Origin: Mya arenaria
Lineage: Eukaryota > Mollusca > Bivalvia > Myida > Myidae
Direction: 5' to 3'
Length of the DNA stretch: 64,000 nucleotides
NCBI RefSeq assembly: GCF_026914265.1
Contig: NC_069130.1
Span: 40,511,429-40,575,428 of the forward strand
Shown: positions 45,539 through 58,207 of the stretch, piece by piece
Position numbering within the stretch: the first letter of the stretch is position 1
Layout of the letters: every line of letters starts with the position of its first letter
Notes under the pieces: model-generated
Databases searched by the model: none
Told to the model about the DNA's origin: nothing
What the model saw: the letters and a program-made list of their open reading frames with translations, nothing else
Translations under genes and position numbers: made by a program

Positions 45539-48290
45539 AGTTCAAGTTAATTTGATCAGATACTTTGGCTTGATGCCAGTAACACCTCTTGAGGTGAAAC
45601 TAGTGTTCTGGAGTTAACAATAAGATAACCAGTGGTTTTGGCAGTTCAGTGTGATCTTTTCAGATTAAGTATATTTTGTTTAATAGCATGTGATTACATG
45701 TAGCGGACAAGAAGTAACACTATTGTGGTCTTGAAACTAAAATTAATAGAAAGAACTTCCATGACCATCTCAGGGCTTGTATTAAAGGAAGTTTTGAAAG
45801 TCCAAAAACTCTATAATCTTGGATAAAACTTCCAAAAGGTGAACGCTTGGATGTTTGGAAGTCAAATCTTGTAACAATGTTACTGTTATGGCCATAATTT
45901 CATTATGTAATGATTTAACATTAATGTTTAAACACATTTTTCAAATTTGTGAAGTGTTGGCTTGTTTTAAGTTGAAAAGTTTAATCACAGTAGTTGGACA
46001 ACAGTAGATTTCTTTACATGGGGTTTAAATTTCCACACTTCAAAGAAAAACTTCCAATATGGATGGTAAGGAAGTTTATACTTCAAGAGGAAACAATACA
46101 GTCTGATTATGATGATGGTTGTACCACTGTACCAAAACTTAAAGACTTTTGTAAAGTTTTAGTTTCTATCATTAACATTGTAAACTTATATATGTACCAT
46201 TTGTATGCAAAGAATGCAAGTATACAAAATTTTGCAACACAACATTTTAACTACGTATTTTTTTTTCATTTTTGTATGTTGTATCCTTTGTGAATAAATC
46301 ATGAATGGTTCTCTTTCATGGTTATTTGATGGCTTCAAGAAAACTGCTATTACATGGAATTACATGTATAACAAAAAGAGTCACAGAATGCATTTGCCCC
46401 CACTGAATCAAGTACAGGGTCTCCTTCCTGTTCTGACAAGAATGGGAGTTGAACAAAGGGCAAAAAGTTTAAGAATGCGGAAATTGAGTGACTAGTTTTG
46501 GTAAATTTGTGGTTCTCTGCTAGTTTGCCTGTTGTGAAAAAAATCATTGATTGAATTATTTCCTTAAGCAAAAAGCAGCAATTTGATATGGGTATGAATA
46601 AATATCCAGAGTTATGGTTCCTAACTTCCTGTGAACTTCTCATTAATATGATCTATCTAGCATTATGAAATTTGATGTCAATATCTATGTTCCATACAAA
46701 CTTAATGAAAAAAGAGTGCCAACTATTGCAAAATACACCCTTCAGTTCCTATTTTCAGGACACCAAGTTTGGTGATAATTATAAAGAAAGGCTTCTATGA
46801 TATTGCCAATTATCAAACCTGTCTTGAGATGTTATGCTGATTCACAATCAGATCAAACTTGGTGATAAGTCGAATAAGATATTGTTCACACAGCGTACAG
46901 GATGCCATCCAACCTTACGTCACAGGTTAAGTTTAAAATATATGTATCATGTTGTGGACTGGCGTATGAAAAAACTAAGGGCTGTAACTCAAAAGTTGGA
47001 TCTTGTGCTCTGCACTTCTCAATATGATCTATCTGAAGCTGGTGAAGTCAATACCTCAAAACTTTTGAAGTTACGTTTGGGACACACACATACACCTAAC
47101 ATTTTTTTACCCACTGCCTTTCAGCTGGGGATAATTCCTGTCTTAACAATTCTTCATCATTCTGTTTCGTTCACTTAGCAGATATGAACAGATCTTCACA
47201 GAGTACAACAGCTGAGCAATTTTGTAAAGATCAAGTTTCCCAGGGCACAGGGCAAACTCTTGAGAGGGTTATGTCACACGTAGTATTAAAGGGTTATTAA
47301 GGTTGACCTTGGCTGTATTGTCAACAAAACTGGGCCCTATCGACCACAATTCATAAGGACTATTCCAGTAAAACATACAACCCATCTTCCGCAGCAAAAT
47401 ACAGAAATTCTATTGGTGGTTGGTCCTGTTATCATATGGGAATATTTTTATGTGAAAATTACACTTAACAGGGCTCAGCCACCTTATTTGAAAGTTCCAA
47501 CCAGTGGTGGATTAAGGGTTTAAATGACATACTGTGAAATCATTTATATTCCTTGGCATGAAAGTTTGTTGTTTGCCGAAAAAATACAATTTCTAGGGTA
47601 CTTTTATTTTTAAAATTAAAACTGCGATCGTCCTAGATAGTCTGCATAATCTCCACGGGCTGGCCTGTGATTTCCGTCTTCTACGTCATTCAGTCTATGA
47701 CACTCACTAAAGTGGTACAACATGCCAATTAGTGCATGTACCATATCAACTATCGATTAAATTGGAAATTAAGGTCATAAAAGAAGATGTACTCTGATCA
47801 TTAATACAGATAGACGAAGCCATTGAATGCCAATTAAAAAAAATGCAAACTGTGAAAACATCGAGAAGGACAATGATAGTAAGACATACAGTGAGACAGA
47901 TATTTACGCTGTATATTGCGGCCTCTGTTCATAACGAATAAACTTGAATATGTATATAACATGGCAATTAAAAAGATGAATACAGGGTCTATATTTCCTG
48001 GGATATTGAATTTGTGTATCACCCAACCCACGAAAACCACGAACATAAATGCCCCAAGAACATTAATGATTTCACAGTAAACTCAAGTAAAATGTTATGG
48101 CCAATGTTATCTAAAACAGTCTCTTTTTTTTCAGAATTTTACTCAAAAATTCAATTATTTGTAAAATGATAAGGTATAATCATTATTTTATCAAAATGAT
48201 ATGGAAATCAGTCACAGTCTATGACACAATATTACTCAGCTTGTACAGGAACAATTAAATGCACATTCAGTTGGAATACAAATACTCTGA
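45539..48290. other. POLR2D downstream region and repeat-rich intergenic DNA
   Basis: An AATAAA at about 46293 may end a long POLR2D 3' untranslated region. About 46480-47180 carries two or three diverged copies of a pearl-type unit (ATATGATCTATCT, GTTATGGTTCCTAACTTCC or GGGCTGTAACTCAAAAGTTG words). Frames such as 45994-46293 and 46834-47178 have no protein signature. Confidence 0.45.
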
Positions 48291-49082
48291 TACAGTAAAA
48301 CTGCGGTCGTTCGAACAAGCGGTCGTTCGAAAACCGGCGTTCCCTCGAGGTCGGAACGTTTTTCCTTCTATTTTCATATAAAATATACCTACCCTGCATC
48401 GAAACCTAATTATGTCGAGGAGTCGAGCAATATTCTCGGTCCCAAGTACACAAATCATGCACAAAACCTTATGGCTCCCTCAAGGTCATAATTTCCCTTT
48501 TTTCCCAAACGCATGTTCCAAAAAAAACAAACAATTGCTAGGTATTAAAATTTACGCAAGTTGTAAAAATTGCAATGTCAGTTGAAAGGCAATTGATAAG
48601 GTGTGAAAAACCGTTCAACGCTGTTAAAGCATGACCGATATTAGTTGATAAGGGCATTTTAGAAGATAATTATGAGAAGTTAATGACGAGAAGTTAATTG
48701 TGAGAAATGTAAATGAGTAATAAAAATATGAATAAACACTACCATATCGATCCAACATCGGAATCTATGAAAAGAATTCCTTTTTGTCACTTTGCTTTTC
48801 ACAATATGGCCATTTTGTAAAAATAAATTGATTTAGTGATATTGCTTTTACATTTTATATTTAGTATACATATAGTAAACGACAGTCTTTGAACATATGA
48901 GCGATTTCCACAACGCAATACATAATCGGTGTCATAGTAAACAGACAACTTAATACTTGAAATTCACCGAAATATATTTCATAACAGACTGGAGAATTGA
49001 GAATCGGGTAGTTCGAAACATCGGTTCCCTCAAGGTTGAGGCTCGGTCCCCGGCGACCTCGAGCAATCGCAGTTTTACTGTA
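48291..49082. mobile_element. Pogo/mariner-like non-autonomous transposon
   Basis: Element 48293-49080 (788 bp) starts CAGTAAAACTGCGGTCGTTC and ends with the inverse CGCAGTTTTACTG, flanked on both sides by TA. The left subterminal region repeats CGGTCGTTCGAA; the right has GGTCGCCGGGGACCGAGCC (minus strand). No transposase frame remains. Confidence 0.82.
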
Positions 49083-49429
49083 CATTAAGCACTAATACTT
49101 GCAAATTTGTTTATTTATTATTGGAGAACAACGAATAAAGATTTCATATAAATCATTTAATAACTTTCTTCACGTCACTATACAAACAAAGCTTGTTACC
49201 CATGAAACCTTTTTTACAGACTTACAACATTTATAATCATCACAAATAATCCATTCAAGATTCCCAAAATCCTTACATACTCTTACGATTTATAGTATTA
49301 CTAATTCAATTCACCCATCGTTTTTGAGTTCTTTTAGAAATAATCCATAATAATCCTTATGTCACCAATCAAAATTTATAAACAAATCTGAAGCTGTTTT
49401 AATGCTCAATCATTTCTACCGCCATTTGA

Positions 49430-49805
49430 AACATTAAATTTAAACAATCTACAATCAAGTCAAAATTATGAAAAATCCCTAATACACTTTCACATTAACC
49501 CTAAAATGTTACGGTGTTTCTATGAGACCTTCATTTGAAAGATTAAAAAAAAAGAATCAATTTAAATAATCTATAATTAAGTCAAAATTACGAAAAATCC
49601 CTAAAACACTTTCACATTAACCCTCAAATGTTATGGTTTTTCTATGAGACCATCTTTTGAAAGAATCAATTAAAATAATCTATAATCTAGTCAAAATTAT
49701 GAAAAATCCCTAAAACACTTTCACATGAACCCTCAAAATTTATGGTATTTCTATTAGACCTTCACTTGAAAGAATCAAAGAAAGAATCGATTTAAATAAT
49801 CTATA
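49430..49805. repeat. 112-121-bp tandem repeat downstream of MRPL47
   Basis: Three and a half copies, each with AAATAATCTATAATTAAGTC, AAAATTATGAAAAATCCCTA, CACTTTCACATTAACCCTCA and TCTATGAGACC. It begins about 40 bases past the MRPL47 stop, so it may be part of its 3' untranslated region. Confidence 0.85.
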
Positions 49806-49845
49806 ATTCTCATGTGAAAAATCCGAAAAGTCCTTGTACACAATC

Positions 49846-52800
49846 TCACTTTTTATGATCATTCAGTTGGACTGTCATTTTCAGGTACTTTTTCAGTTCA
49901 TCGTTACTCTCATCATATTTCAGCTCTTCAATCTCCTCAAGTTCTTCCTCCGTCATATCAAACTGTTTCATCAAGGCCTCCTTTTTCCGTTTAAGAGTCC
50001 GTATATTTCTGTTGCGTATCCGTCGCAACCTCTCCTCATATTTCGGCAAGTGTTTGCCCATCCAGGCCTCATATTCTGGGTTCAGCAGCTGGTGTTTCTT
50101 ATTAACTTCTTTAGGTATGTAATGGTCTCTTTTTGTCTTCTCATAAGGTATACCTGTAATGTATAAAAATTTATATATAATATATAAACAAAGCTTCTAA
50201 AAGTTTGAAACCTCAATCGTCCAGGCGTGCATGAGCCATCATACCTTATTTTCGTACACCCAATGGTTCATCTTGTTTATTGTGAAATCAAAGATTTCGA
50301 TCAAGATTCTCAGACAACGATTACCGGTATTGATTATTATTTTTCTGATCTTTTGGTAGTTTCTGACCAGCCTAGACGCAAATGTGGTAAATACGGCAGT
50401 TGGTTAACCAGCCTAGAGTTAAATGGGATCACACGGTATTCGACTGATCGATTTAAATTTTATTAATTTATTTTATTTTATTATATATTCTAACTATATA
50501 TACAGGGCCATTTACCAGAAGACACCCTCGCCCTTTTTGTTGGGGGGGGGGGGGGGGGGGGTAAAGTGTGTGTTTTTTCAGTAAATATATTCATGTTTGT
50601 AATAGTCACCGAGGAAAGTGGTAGTTCCGCGTGGAGTGTACTGTATATATAATTACAACCGATGAGCTCAGTTCTTGACTTCAGAGGTCTTCAAAAACCG
50701 TGATAGATGACTTTTATTCTTGATAAGTTTACTTATAGTACTGGTGCAATATTATACAGATGGAAACAACAAGAGGTGTTGGCCAATCATTTGTTTACCC
50801 TAATGATCACCTCTTTGCCAGAAAAATTTGGAAGTTTGAATAAACAAGTATGAAAAAGATTAATAGTTGCACAAACTTGACCTGAAAACAAACATCACAA
50901 CCTATATTTGATACTACATCCAGAAGACGATTGATCTTTGACCTTCTGACCTCAAAAACAACAAGAGTCGATGAATCTACTGGTCAAGGACAACCAACCA
51001 CTGAAGTTTCATGGTACTAGGTTGAACTGTTCCCAAGATATTTTTTGGACAAAGTTGTCCAAGAAATGTTGGCTTGACCTTTGATCTACTGCCCTATACA
51101 GAATAGAATACATGTTTTGTTCAAGAGCAGCTGACCACTCCAGTTTCATTGCCGTTGGTCAATCTGTTCTCCAGTTATTTTGACATGGTCTACCAACTGA
51201 CAGACCATCCAAAGGACCTACCAACATTAACAGTAGCAATACCAATAAGCTTATATCTCACCGACAGCGTTACGGGACACATATGTATCAGACTGCCCTT
51301 CATCCCCGAATTCCAGAAGTCTGTATGCCGTATCACGCTCTTGGACTATCTCCAGTATATTCTCCATAGACTCTTCTACCTGGGAAATAGACAAAAAATG
51401 TGACTACCGTATAAATAAATTACTAGATTTTCAGCCAAGCCTTTGCCCTCTTTTTTTCACAGCCCCTTGAACTTGATTAAATCAAATAAAAAAATGTTTA
51501 ACTTCGGTCTATATTTGCGCATCTGTCCAGTATTACCAGGAACAAACATTTATTCATACCTAAGGTGTCGATGAGTAAAATCACAAGTAAAATTGGGGTA
51601 TAGTTAGGATTATGCTTGTAGTCTAGTAACACATGTATAATATGGTCCCTTATGCAATAAAAAAGGGCATGAAAAGATATTGAACGGTGAAACAGTCAAA
51701 TAAGAAAAAAAAATATTGTCAACCCCCGCCGCCATTTAAAACAAAATTTTGATGAAAATCTAGCTATTAATTTATATTGGCCTAATGTCTAACAAAACAT
51801 TATCAGATTATGGTAACATTAATACAATGACAAACACAACACCTCATACACAAATACAAAAGACAAACAACTGTTTTATTTTTATTGTCCAGATTACAGT
51901 ATTTCAGATTGTATATCTCTTTTATTTCAACTGAAATCAGGTGTTATATAGGACCTACGGTATTTTGCAATCTTTGAAGGCTCAAAAACTACAATTTGTA
52001 ACATGTTTTCTTTATAAATTTTACATATCCTTTCATTACTGCTAACACAATGTTACCAAATTGAGATTATAGAATCTTTTACATATCCTTTCACTGCTCA
52101 CACAATCCTTTTGTTGATACTAACATACTAAGGGTTCACCAGGCAGATGAAATTCACACCCTAGGACATACCCAGTCATTGAAATTAGACTTGGATGAAC
52201 AAGTCCGAATTCTTATACTATTGCTTGGTATGAAATTTTTTAACAAGCCCTATTACATGTATATAAAATTCAGAATTTGAGCAAGCTCGGAAAACATTTT
52301 GCCAGTGCAGGGCTTGTGGGCTTGTGCTAATTTCCACCACTGCATACCTAGACAGGCCTTTTTCTATAAATCCCATGTGTACAGCTGTTGGACTTATTCC
52401 CCTAGTAAAATATATAATATTTTTCCCAATCTGGAGAGAAAAATCCCTATCATAAGTAAAAATAAAATAAAATAAAAATATATTAAAAGAATTATGAAAG
52501 TCTTTCCTGTGATTGCTCATTCAACATCTGAATAAACTGTCTGACAATCATCAGTGTAGGTTTAGGTAATTATTGAATTCAGAAATCGTTTTTCATCACA
52601 ATCAGAGATCAATATAAACTGTCATGATTTATGGTATTGCAATAGATATTTACACTAACACAGATTTATATCAGCCATTTCAGGTATTTTGAAAAAGAAA
52701 AGAAACTAATATTTTAATAATTTCCTCATTTGCAGGAGACAGAAAAGTTTGTTGTTTTAACTGTAAAATTCCACATTTATCATGTTAAGCAATTATTTTT

Positions 52801-55800
52801 TCTCAAATGGCATATTTCGCAATGCAATTTTTTACTAAAATGTATAGGGTCTTTTTTTCCAAAATGGAAAGAAAAAGGCCTGTTAAAACAGCAAAAAGCT
52901 CCATTTTCAAATGTCCCAAAACACATTTTATTGACATTGGTCACAGAGAAATAAAAACATAATTAGAATTATAAATGTAATATTTTTCAATACAAATACC
53001 TACCTTGTAGATTCGTTCTGGATTGACGAATTCCATTTTCTTTTTAGCATACATATCTTCCATAGTCATAAGCTTGTTGCGTTCCTTCAATAGGACGTAC
53101 CTAGAATGAGTTACATGATTTTGTTCAGTCAGTTTGTAACATACTGTAATGTCCGCAATAAAGGGCACTCCAACAGCCTAGCTGTTGAACTAGCTTTACA
53201 GCAATGCCATTGTGGTGTTGACTGCAGGAAGAAAGGTGCGGGTTTCAGCCCCCAGATTTTATACCTACTCTTTAAATTTTACATTCTTTATCCTTAGAGG
53301 GCAAAAATTTCCAGAACTGTACTGGGTGAGTACCTAAATCGGAACACTTTCAGCACTTTTTTTGAAATATTTTTAGTAAGATTTGCACCACAGCTACAAA
53401 ATTGTCCATCAGCTTACTAGGATTCAAGACCAATTGGTTGATATAAATGGTGTTTTTCAAGATACTTCCAATCTGCATGGAAAGTACTTTATAAACCGCA
53501 CAGTCAAGGACTGCCAATTTTGCGACTGTAGTAACTAAATATGGAACAGTTTTAATTCGTTATTTATTTTTGTGTTCACTTTTAAAATTATTGCTACATG
53601 TTTTGTTTAAGTAAACTAATAATTTTTATTATTTCCAGCTTGTCTTTTTGTCATTTTTGTCAGTAAAATTTGACGATTTAAGTAAAAATATACAGACTGT
53701 GCCAGTATGCTGTAATTGTGGCAAGCATGAAGTCATTCTCCCGCGTGCCATGTATTGACATTTGAACATGAACAACTTTGAATGATAGCAGCATTTTATA
53801 AACTTACCGGAGTATCATGTTATTTGAAACGTGAATGTAAGGCAAGCATCTATATTGATTAAAATCATAAATAAACAAATCAAAATCGTAAAAACGCTTT
53901 TATAACAGGTGTTCCATATAAATTAGGCACTGTTCCGATTTGGGTACTCACCCAGTAGATGAACATTACATCAGATTGTAAAGAAATAAAAAAACATTAT
54001 TTTAATTCTTATTTAACATTTACATGATTGTCTGGTTAGAGCAGTGGTAAGTGCACTCCCTTCTCACTCTTTGAGTTTATTTGGTGGTCACCAAGCTGGG
54101 CAAGTAAGTTTTCTATCGTTTTCCCCACAGCACAAGACTACACTCTTGCAGAACATTGTGCCAACGAGATTGACCTAGTACAAGTTATCAGAACTTTCTT
54201 TTACGATCGTTTTTAAAAACTAACATTTGAAGAACTGCAATATGAATATGAAGATAAGTATACAAATCTTATAAAGCAAAGTGATCATTTTAAGATGTGA
54301 AAATAACCTTTAGCAATACCCACCATAGTTTGTGAAGATCTTGGTTACTTTTTAATCGTAGCTCATCCAATCTCCATGGTCGACCTGTGAGAAGAATTGT
54401 ATATAATTGAATTGAATACTTCGATTGACACCGACATGATATTGTCAGCAATGATTTATCGATTGTTCTTGATAAACGTTTTATCACAACCAAACATTAT
54501 TCTTGATAAACAATTTATCACAACCAAACAGTCAGCATGTTATGCATTAAGAACAAACATTTAATGTACATATTTAACAGTACCTGTGGCAACTTCATCT
54601 CCATTAAAGGAGAACATTTCAAAGAAATCGTCAAGCTTGTGCTGTAGCCTTGGTGCTGTATGGAATGAAGTTACCTGTGCACCACTGAAACAAACGAAAG
54701 CTGACATTTGAACATAAATCAGAACTAGAAATGCATTAACATTAAGAAAACATGAACTTTGATTGAGTTCCTAAATTACTTACCTATCACAAATGAATAT
54801 GGATTAAAACAGCAGTATGGTAAAATCAGACATACATTTTGACATTCAGAATTTAAGCGAAATACAGGCAAAAAAACAGCCGGAAAAGGACCTATATTAG
54901 TGTCTTTAGGGCAGATTTGAGAATCTAATATGCAAAGGCCAATCTAGACCATATCAGGGTTCCCACTGGCGATCACCATTGTCGCCATTTGCAACAAAAT
55001 TGCAAAAGTGGCAACAACTTTTCAAATTTGGCGAATTTACGGCAACGTTTTTTTTTCTAAAATATTTTCTTAAAATGACATGGTGTCCATGCGGCTGCAT
55101 GATAATCGATTCTGTCACTGTCATAAATCAAGCGCATCTGCTGGTGCGACAACAAAAAATAATCAGATAATTAGGGCAAGCAGTCATGGCCCACTCAACA
55201 CCTCGCTAATTATTGCAGAATTTTATTGCTTTCACGGATAAACAATGACATCCTTTAACTGTTATAAATGTCTCTTATTAGCAAACAATTTTTATATTTA
55301 GCTCAACAGCTTTGTGTTGTTGTGTAATTATCGTGTTAGTTTTAAAAATGTAAATCATAGAATTTTATGTTGTCTGAAAGTCACGTGATATGCAAATTTC
55401 GTAATGACGTTTACGCGCTAAATATAGATTTGCTTTCTGTTTTGTCGCAATTTTTAATTGCAGCATTCTAAGGGTTCAAAAAGTGTCAAAAAGATTAACA
55501 GAAATCACTGGGTATGCTTACAAATAAATAGAATTAAACCCCATTTGATAAGGCTTCTAATAAGTTGGCTGGAGTAAAGAGTAGGTAGACGAATTTCTAT
55601 TAGGAAAGTTATGGCCCTAGTCTGACAATGTATATTTCTTTGAGTTTCCATTTATTTTAAATTTATCTCATAATTCCACGTATTCTTTAATGCTATGACA
55701 CTATTGTATGCAGGCATTAGACTGAAATCAACATATTGATGTTTATGTCACATTTTTTTTCATATTTTTTCTGTATATACTAGTCCATAAACCATATATT

Positions 55801-56533
55801 TTGTCAAGTAAATAACAATTTGCTAATATCTTGTGCTTCATGTACAACAAAATGTTATGTTTTTGCACGACAATGTGCTAATTAAATGCAATTTAAGGCT
55901 TTTAAAATGCTTAAACACCATGAGCTTCAGGGGGCTTTGCTCCCATGGCCCCCACAAGGGCGCTGCCCTGGATCTGTAGGGGGGCCTTTCACGGCCCCCT
56001 TAACCCCCCGCGAAAAAGTGGTGACAACTTTTTAGAACCCAGGGGGAACCCTGATATGGTCTTTCAACCTGGGCTACATAATGGTCTTTCAATCTGGGCA
56101 GTAAAATATGTATTTTCTGCCAATCTGCACTGCTTCATTTGGAAATTTGAGCTTTGTCTGAGACTTGCTGCACTAAGGTGTAGACAGGCATGTGAACTCT
56201 ACCAGCGGTAGACATTTAAACCCTTCTACAACTCTGCTGTCTCCTCAAAATCTGCACTTAAGAACAGTCATGGTAATTTGCCTTGGTCCGTCAAGAGTGC
56301 TAAAAATTCAAAGTCGAATTTAAACTTGTCACATCTTAAACAAGTAAGAAACTAAGAATATGATTCTGCTGCCTGAAATAGCAAAACATCATGTATTTTC
56401 GCGACTCAGAAATAAAACGCTGTTTTACTTACACTCTACTTATGTTTAAACTTTTTATCGCCGCATGAGACCTCAAACATCTTAGGCAAATTGTAGTCAT
56501 GTAACGCCTTGCGGTAGTGATCGCTATTTCCAT
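49846..56533 (-). CDS. MRPL47: Mitochondrial large ribosomal subunit protein uL29m
   Basis: Six exons on the minus strand, 56533-56433, 54684-54584, 54384-54324, 53100-53004, 51379-51262 and 50153-49846 (TGA), join in phase to 261 residues (human about 250). Residues 1-45 are basic and poor in acid (MEIAITTARRYMTTICLRC), fitting a mitochondrial targeting peptide. The family hallmark GRPWRLDELRLKS then DLHKLWYVLLKERN spans exons 3-4. The C-terminal third is a long charged helix (RLRRIRNRNIRTLKRKKEAL). The protein sits in the mitoribosomal large subunit near the exit tunnel as the counterpart of bacterial L29. The exon 3/4 junction must use donor GTGGGT after ...CTATG to give W-Y as in relatives. 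No break or missing segment was found. Confidence 0.96.
50480..51150. repeat. MRPL47 intron with a G tract and decayed pearl-like units
   Basis: A pure run of more than 20 G lies at about 50540-50561. From about 50870 to 51200 there are decayed units with TTTGACCTTCTGACCT, GTCAAGGACAACCAACCACT-type and GACCTTTGATCTACTG words, of the kind seen in pearl-like cores. No exon is supported. Confidence 0.45.
51380..53003. other. MRPL47 intron 4
   Basis: The introns on either side of exon 53100-53004 are AT-rich. No element with defined ends was found between 51380 and 53003. Confidence 0.5.
53101..54323. other. MRPL47 intron 3
   Basis: Contains paired passages with GTACTGGGTGAGTACC (53317) and its inverse GGTACTCACCCAGTA (53943), so 53310-53960 is probably an inverted-repeat element of about 0.65 kb (inner words AAATCGGAACA and TGTTCCGATTT also match as inverses). 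A tRNA-like GGTTAGAGCAGTGGTAAG word near 54035 may be a SINE scrap. Confidence 0.5.
54685..56432. other. MRPL47 intron 1
   Basis: Includes a passage at about 54950-56060 that begins AGGGTTCCCACTGGCGAT and ends GAACCCAGGGGGAACCCTGA, suggesting a dispersed element of about 1.1 kb with weak inverted ends and a GC-rich right arm (55925-56040). The 88-codon frame at 55945-56211 is part of that arm and is not a gene. Confidence 0.4.
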
Positions 56534-57128
56534 TTTGAACGATAAATTAAGAAAAGTGGAGGTCAGGAATGATCTGAACCATCCGACGCTTATAAGGAAG
56601 GTTACACACCACTCTTTTCGTGACGGTATCCAATTTCATGCACAGTAGCCTCCCCTTTCTGGTGAATTGGAATTTGGAAATCTGATTACATCATTTATCT
56701 CACTGCAAATTTTGACACTATATATATGTAAACAAAACATTTAATAATAGGCGTCCGCTGCGATAGTCTTCACGGGTTCGATACTGGTCGGCGGAATAAC
56801 AAAAGTTTAAATTGATACCTGGGGTACAAGTTACTGTTAACTCCCGTATCGAGCACATTGTAGGGAAAACCGGGAGAAAGAGACTACAATGTTACAGTTG
56901 AGTAAGTGCTAATGGATACAGGGTTATGTCACAAATATATGTAGCTAAATTAATGTTGTTTGTTTTTTTATTAATTATACATTTACACAATAGATATAAT
57001 ACAGTAAAATATATCATTCATCTTTAATATATATCTCCATTCTCGCTAACAGGAATTTCCCGTCCCGGCCGACCGGAATCATTCTTGTCAGATTCTTTCT
57101 CCTGATCAACTTGGTGTTGGTTGTGGCT
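56534..57128. other. MRPL47 upstream region
   Basis: Probable promoter and 5' untranslated region of MRPL47 (minus strand). No TATA box was identified. A tRNA-like passage near 56750-56800 with GGGTTCGATACTGG may be a SINE remnant. Confidence 0.4.
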
Positions 57129-57495
57129 TTAAAGCTGCACTCTCACAGATTGAACGTTTTGACAAATTTTCAAGTTTTTATTTTTTGTCTTGAAACAAGC
57201 CAATATATGCGAAAATGCATGGAAACCAGTGGAAATTAAGACTGCTGACAAAATATCAGATGGCAGATTTTCATATTTCAAATGTTGATGTTTTATGCAT
57301 TTTTCTTAAACCGTCAGTAACGCTTTAAGCCATACAATATTAATTTTCGAACGGTTATATGAAAATCTGCGATCTGATCTTTTTTCAGCAGTCTTAAATC
57401 ACTGGTTTGCTGATATATCTGCAAAATTGGCTCATTCCAAGACAAAAGTTAAAAAAGGTTGTCAAAACGGTTTATCTGTGAGAGTTCAGCTTTAA
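57129..57495. mobile_element. TTAA-type foldback MITE, copy 2
   Basis: Element 57133-57491 (359 bp) has ends AGCTGCACTCTCACAGATTG and the inverse ATCTGTGAGAGTTCAGCT, with TTAA on both sides. It belongs to the same family as 39092-39447, with a similar interior (GAAAATCTGCGATCTGATC). Confidence 0.85.
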
Positions 57496-58000
57496 AATTA
57501 CCAATATTGATCATGGTACAAACTCGGTTAGAGTAAGGAAAAAAAATGTTTTCAAATTCATCGCAGACTTCTTTAACATTCAAGATACGTTTTTGTCATC
57601 ACTTATTAGGATATTTCGAAATTTCTCTTTCATGGTTTCTTAAAGAAAAATCAATACCAAAATCTTGAAATCATTAAAAAGAGTTTTGGCGTCAACACAT
57701 ATGAGCTACACAACCTTATTTATGCTTAGTTCTATATTTATATTTTTATGTCAATGTGGTTTAATCAACGTTGATTTCTTTGTACATGTTTATACGACGT
57801 TTCAATTCTGCCTGGCGGCACCAACCTAGACCAATCGTATGTAACAAACGGTGTATGCATGCTTTACTGAACCATGAAGTGTTAATTGAATAAGACCTAA
57901 AAACTACATTAGTGTTGACGCGAATGCCTGTATACTTGCTAGCGCGCATGCGCGCATCTCTTAATAGCTCACTGTATACTACCTATGCGGTTGTTTTCGT
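57496..58000. other. Intergenic DNA without recognised feature
   Basis: Nothing supported by splice sites, repeats or composition. Confidence 0.35.
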
Positions 58001-58001
58001 T

Positions 58002-58207
58002 AGAGCCTTTTTAAATGATTAAATAAAAATCCACCGGACGTAACATATTGGTGGATTTACGGGCGCTTTCTCAAACTGCCCTCGGGTCAAGTGGGTGCTT
58101 TCAGAGCCTTTCTAAATTATTAAATAAAAATCCATCCGGACGAAACATATTGGCGGATACACGGGCGCTTTCTCAAACTGCCCTCGGGTCAAGTGGGTGC
58201 TTTCAGT
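58002..58207. repeat. 101-bp direct tandem duplication
   Basis: Two copies of about 101 bp, both starting AGAGCCTTT(T/C)TAAAT and sharing GGGCGCTTTCTCAAACTGCC and CTCGGGTCAAGTGGGTGCTT. The second half of each copy is identical and the first half differs at several bases. Confidence 0.85.

Noticed and set aside
54030-54115. tRNA gene or SINE suggested by GGTTAGAGCAGTGGTAAG
   Set aside because: It has a partial A-box-like word only; no cloverleaf or clear B box could be built, so it is at most a SINE scrap.
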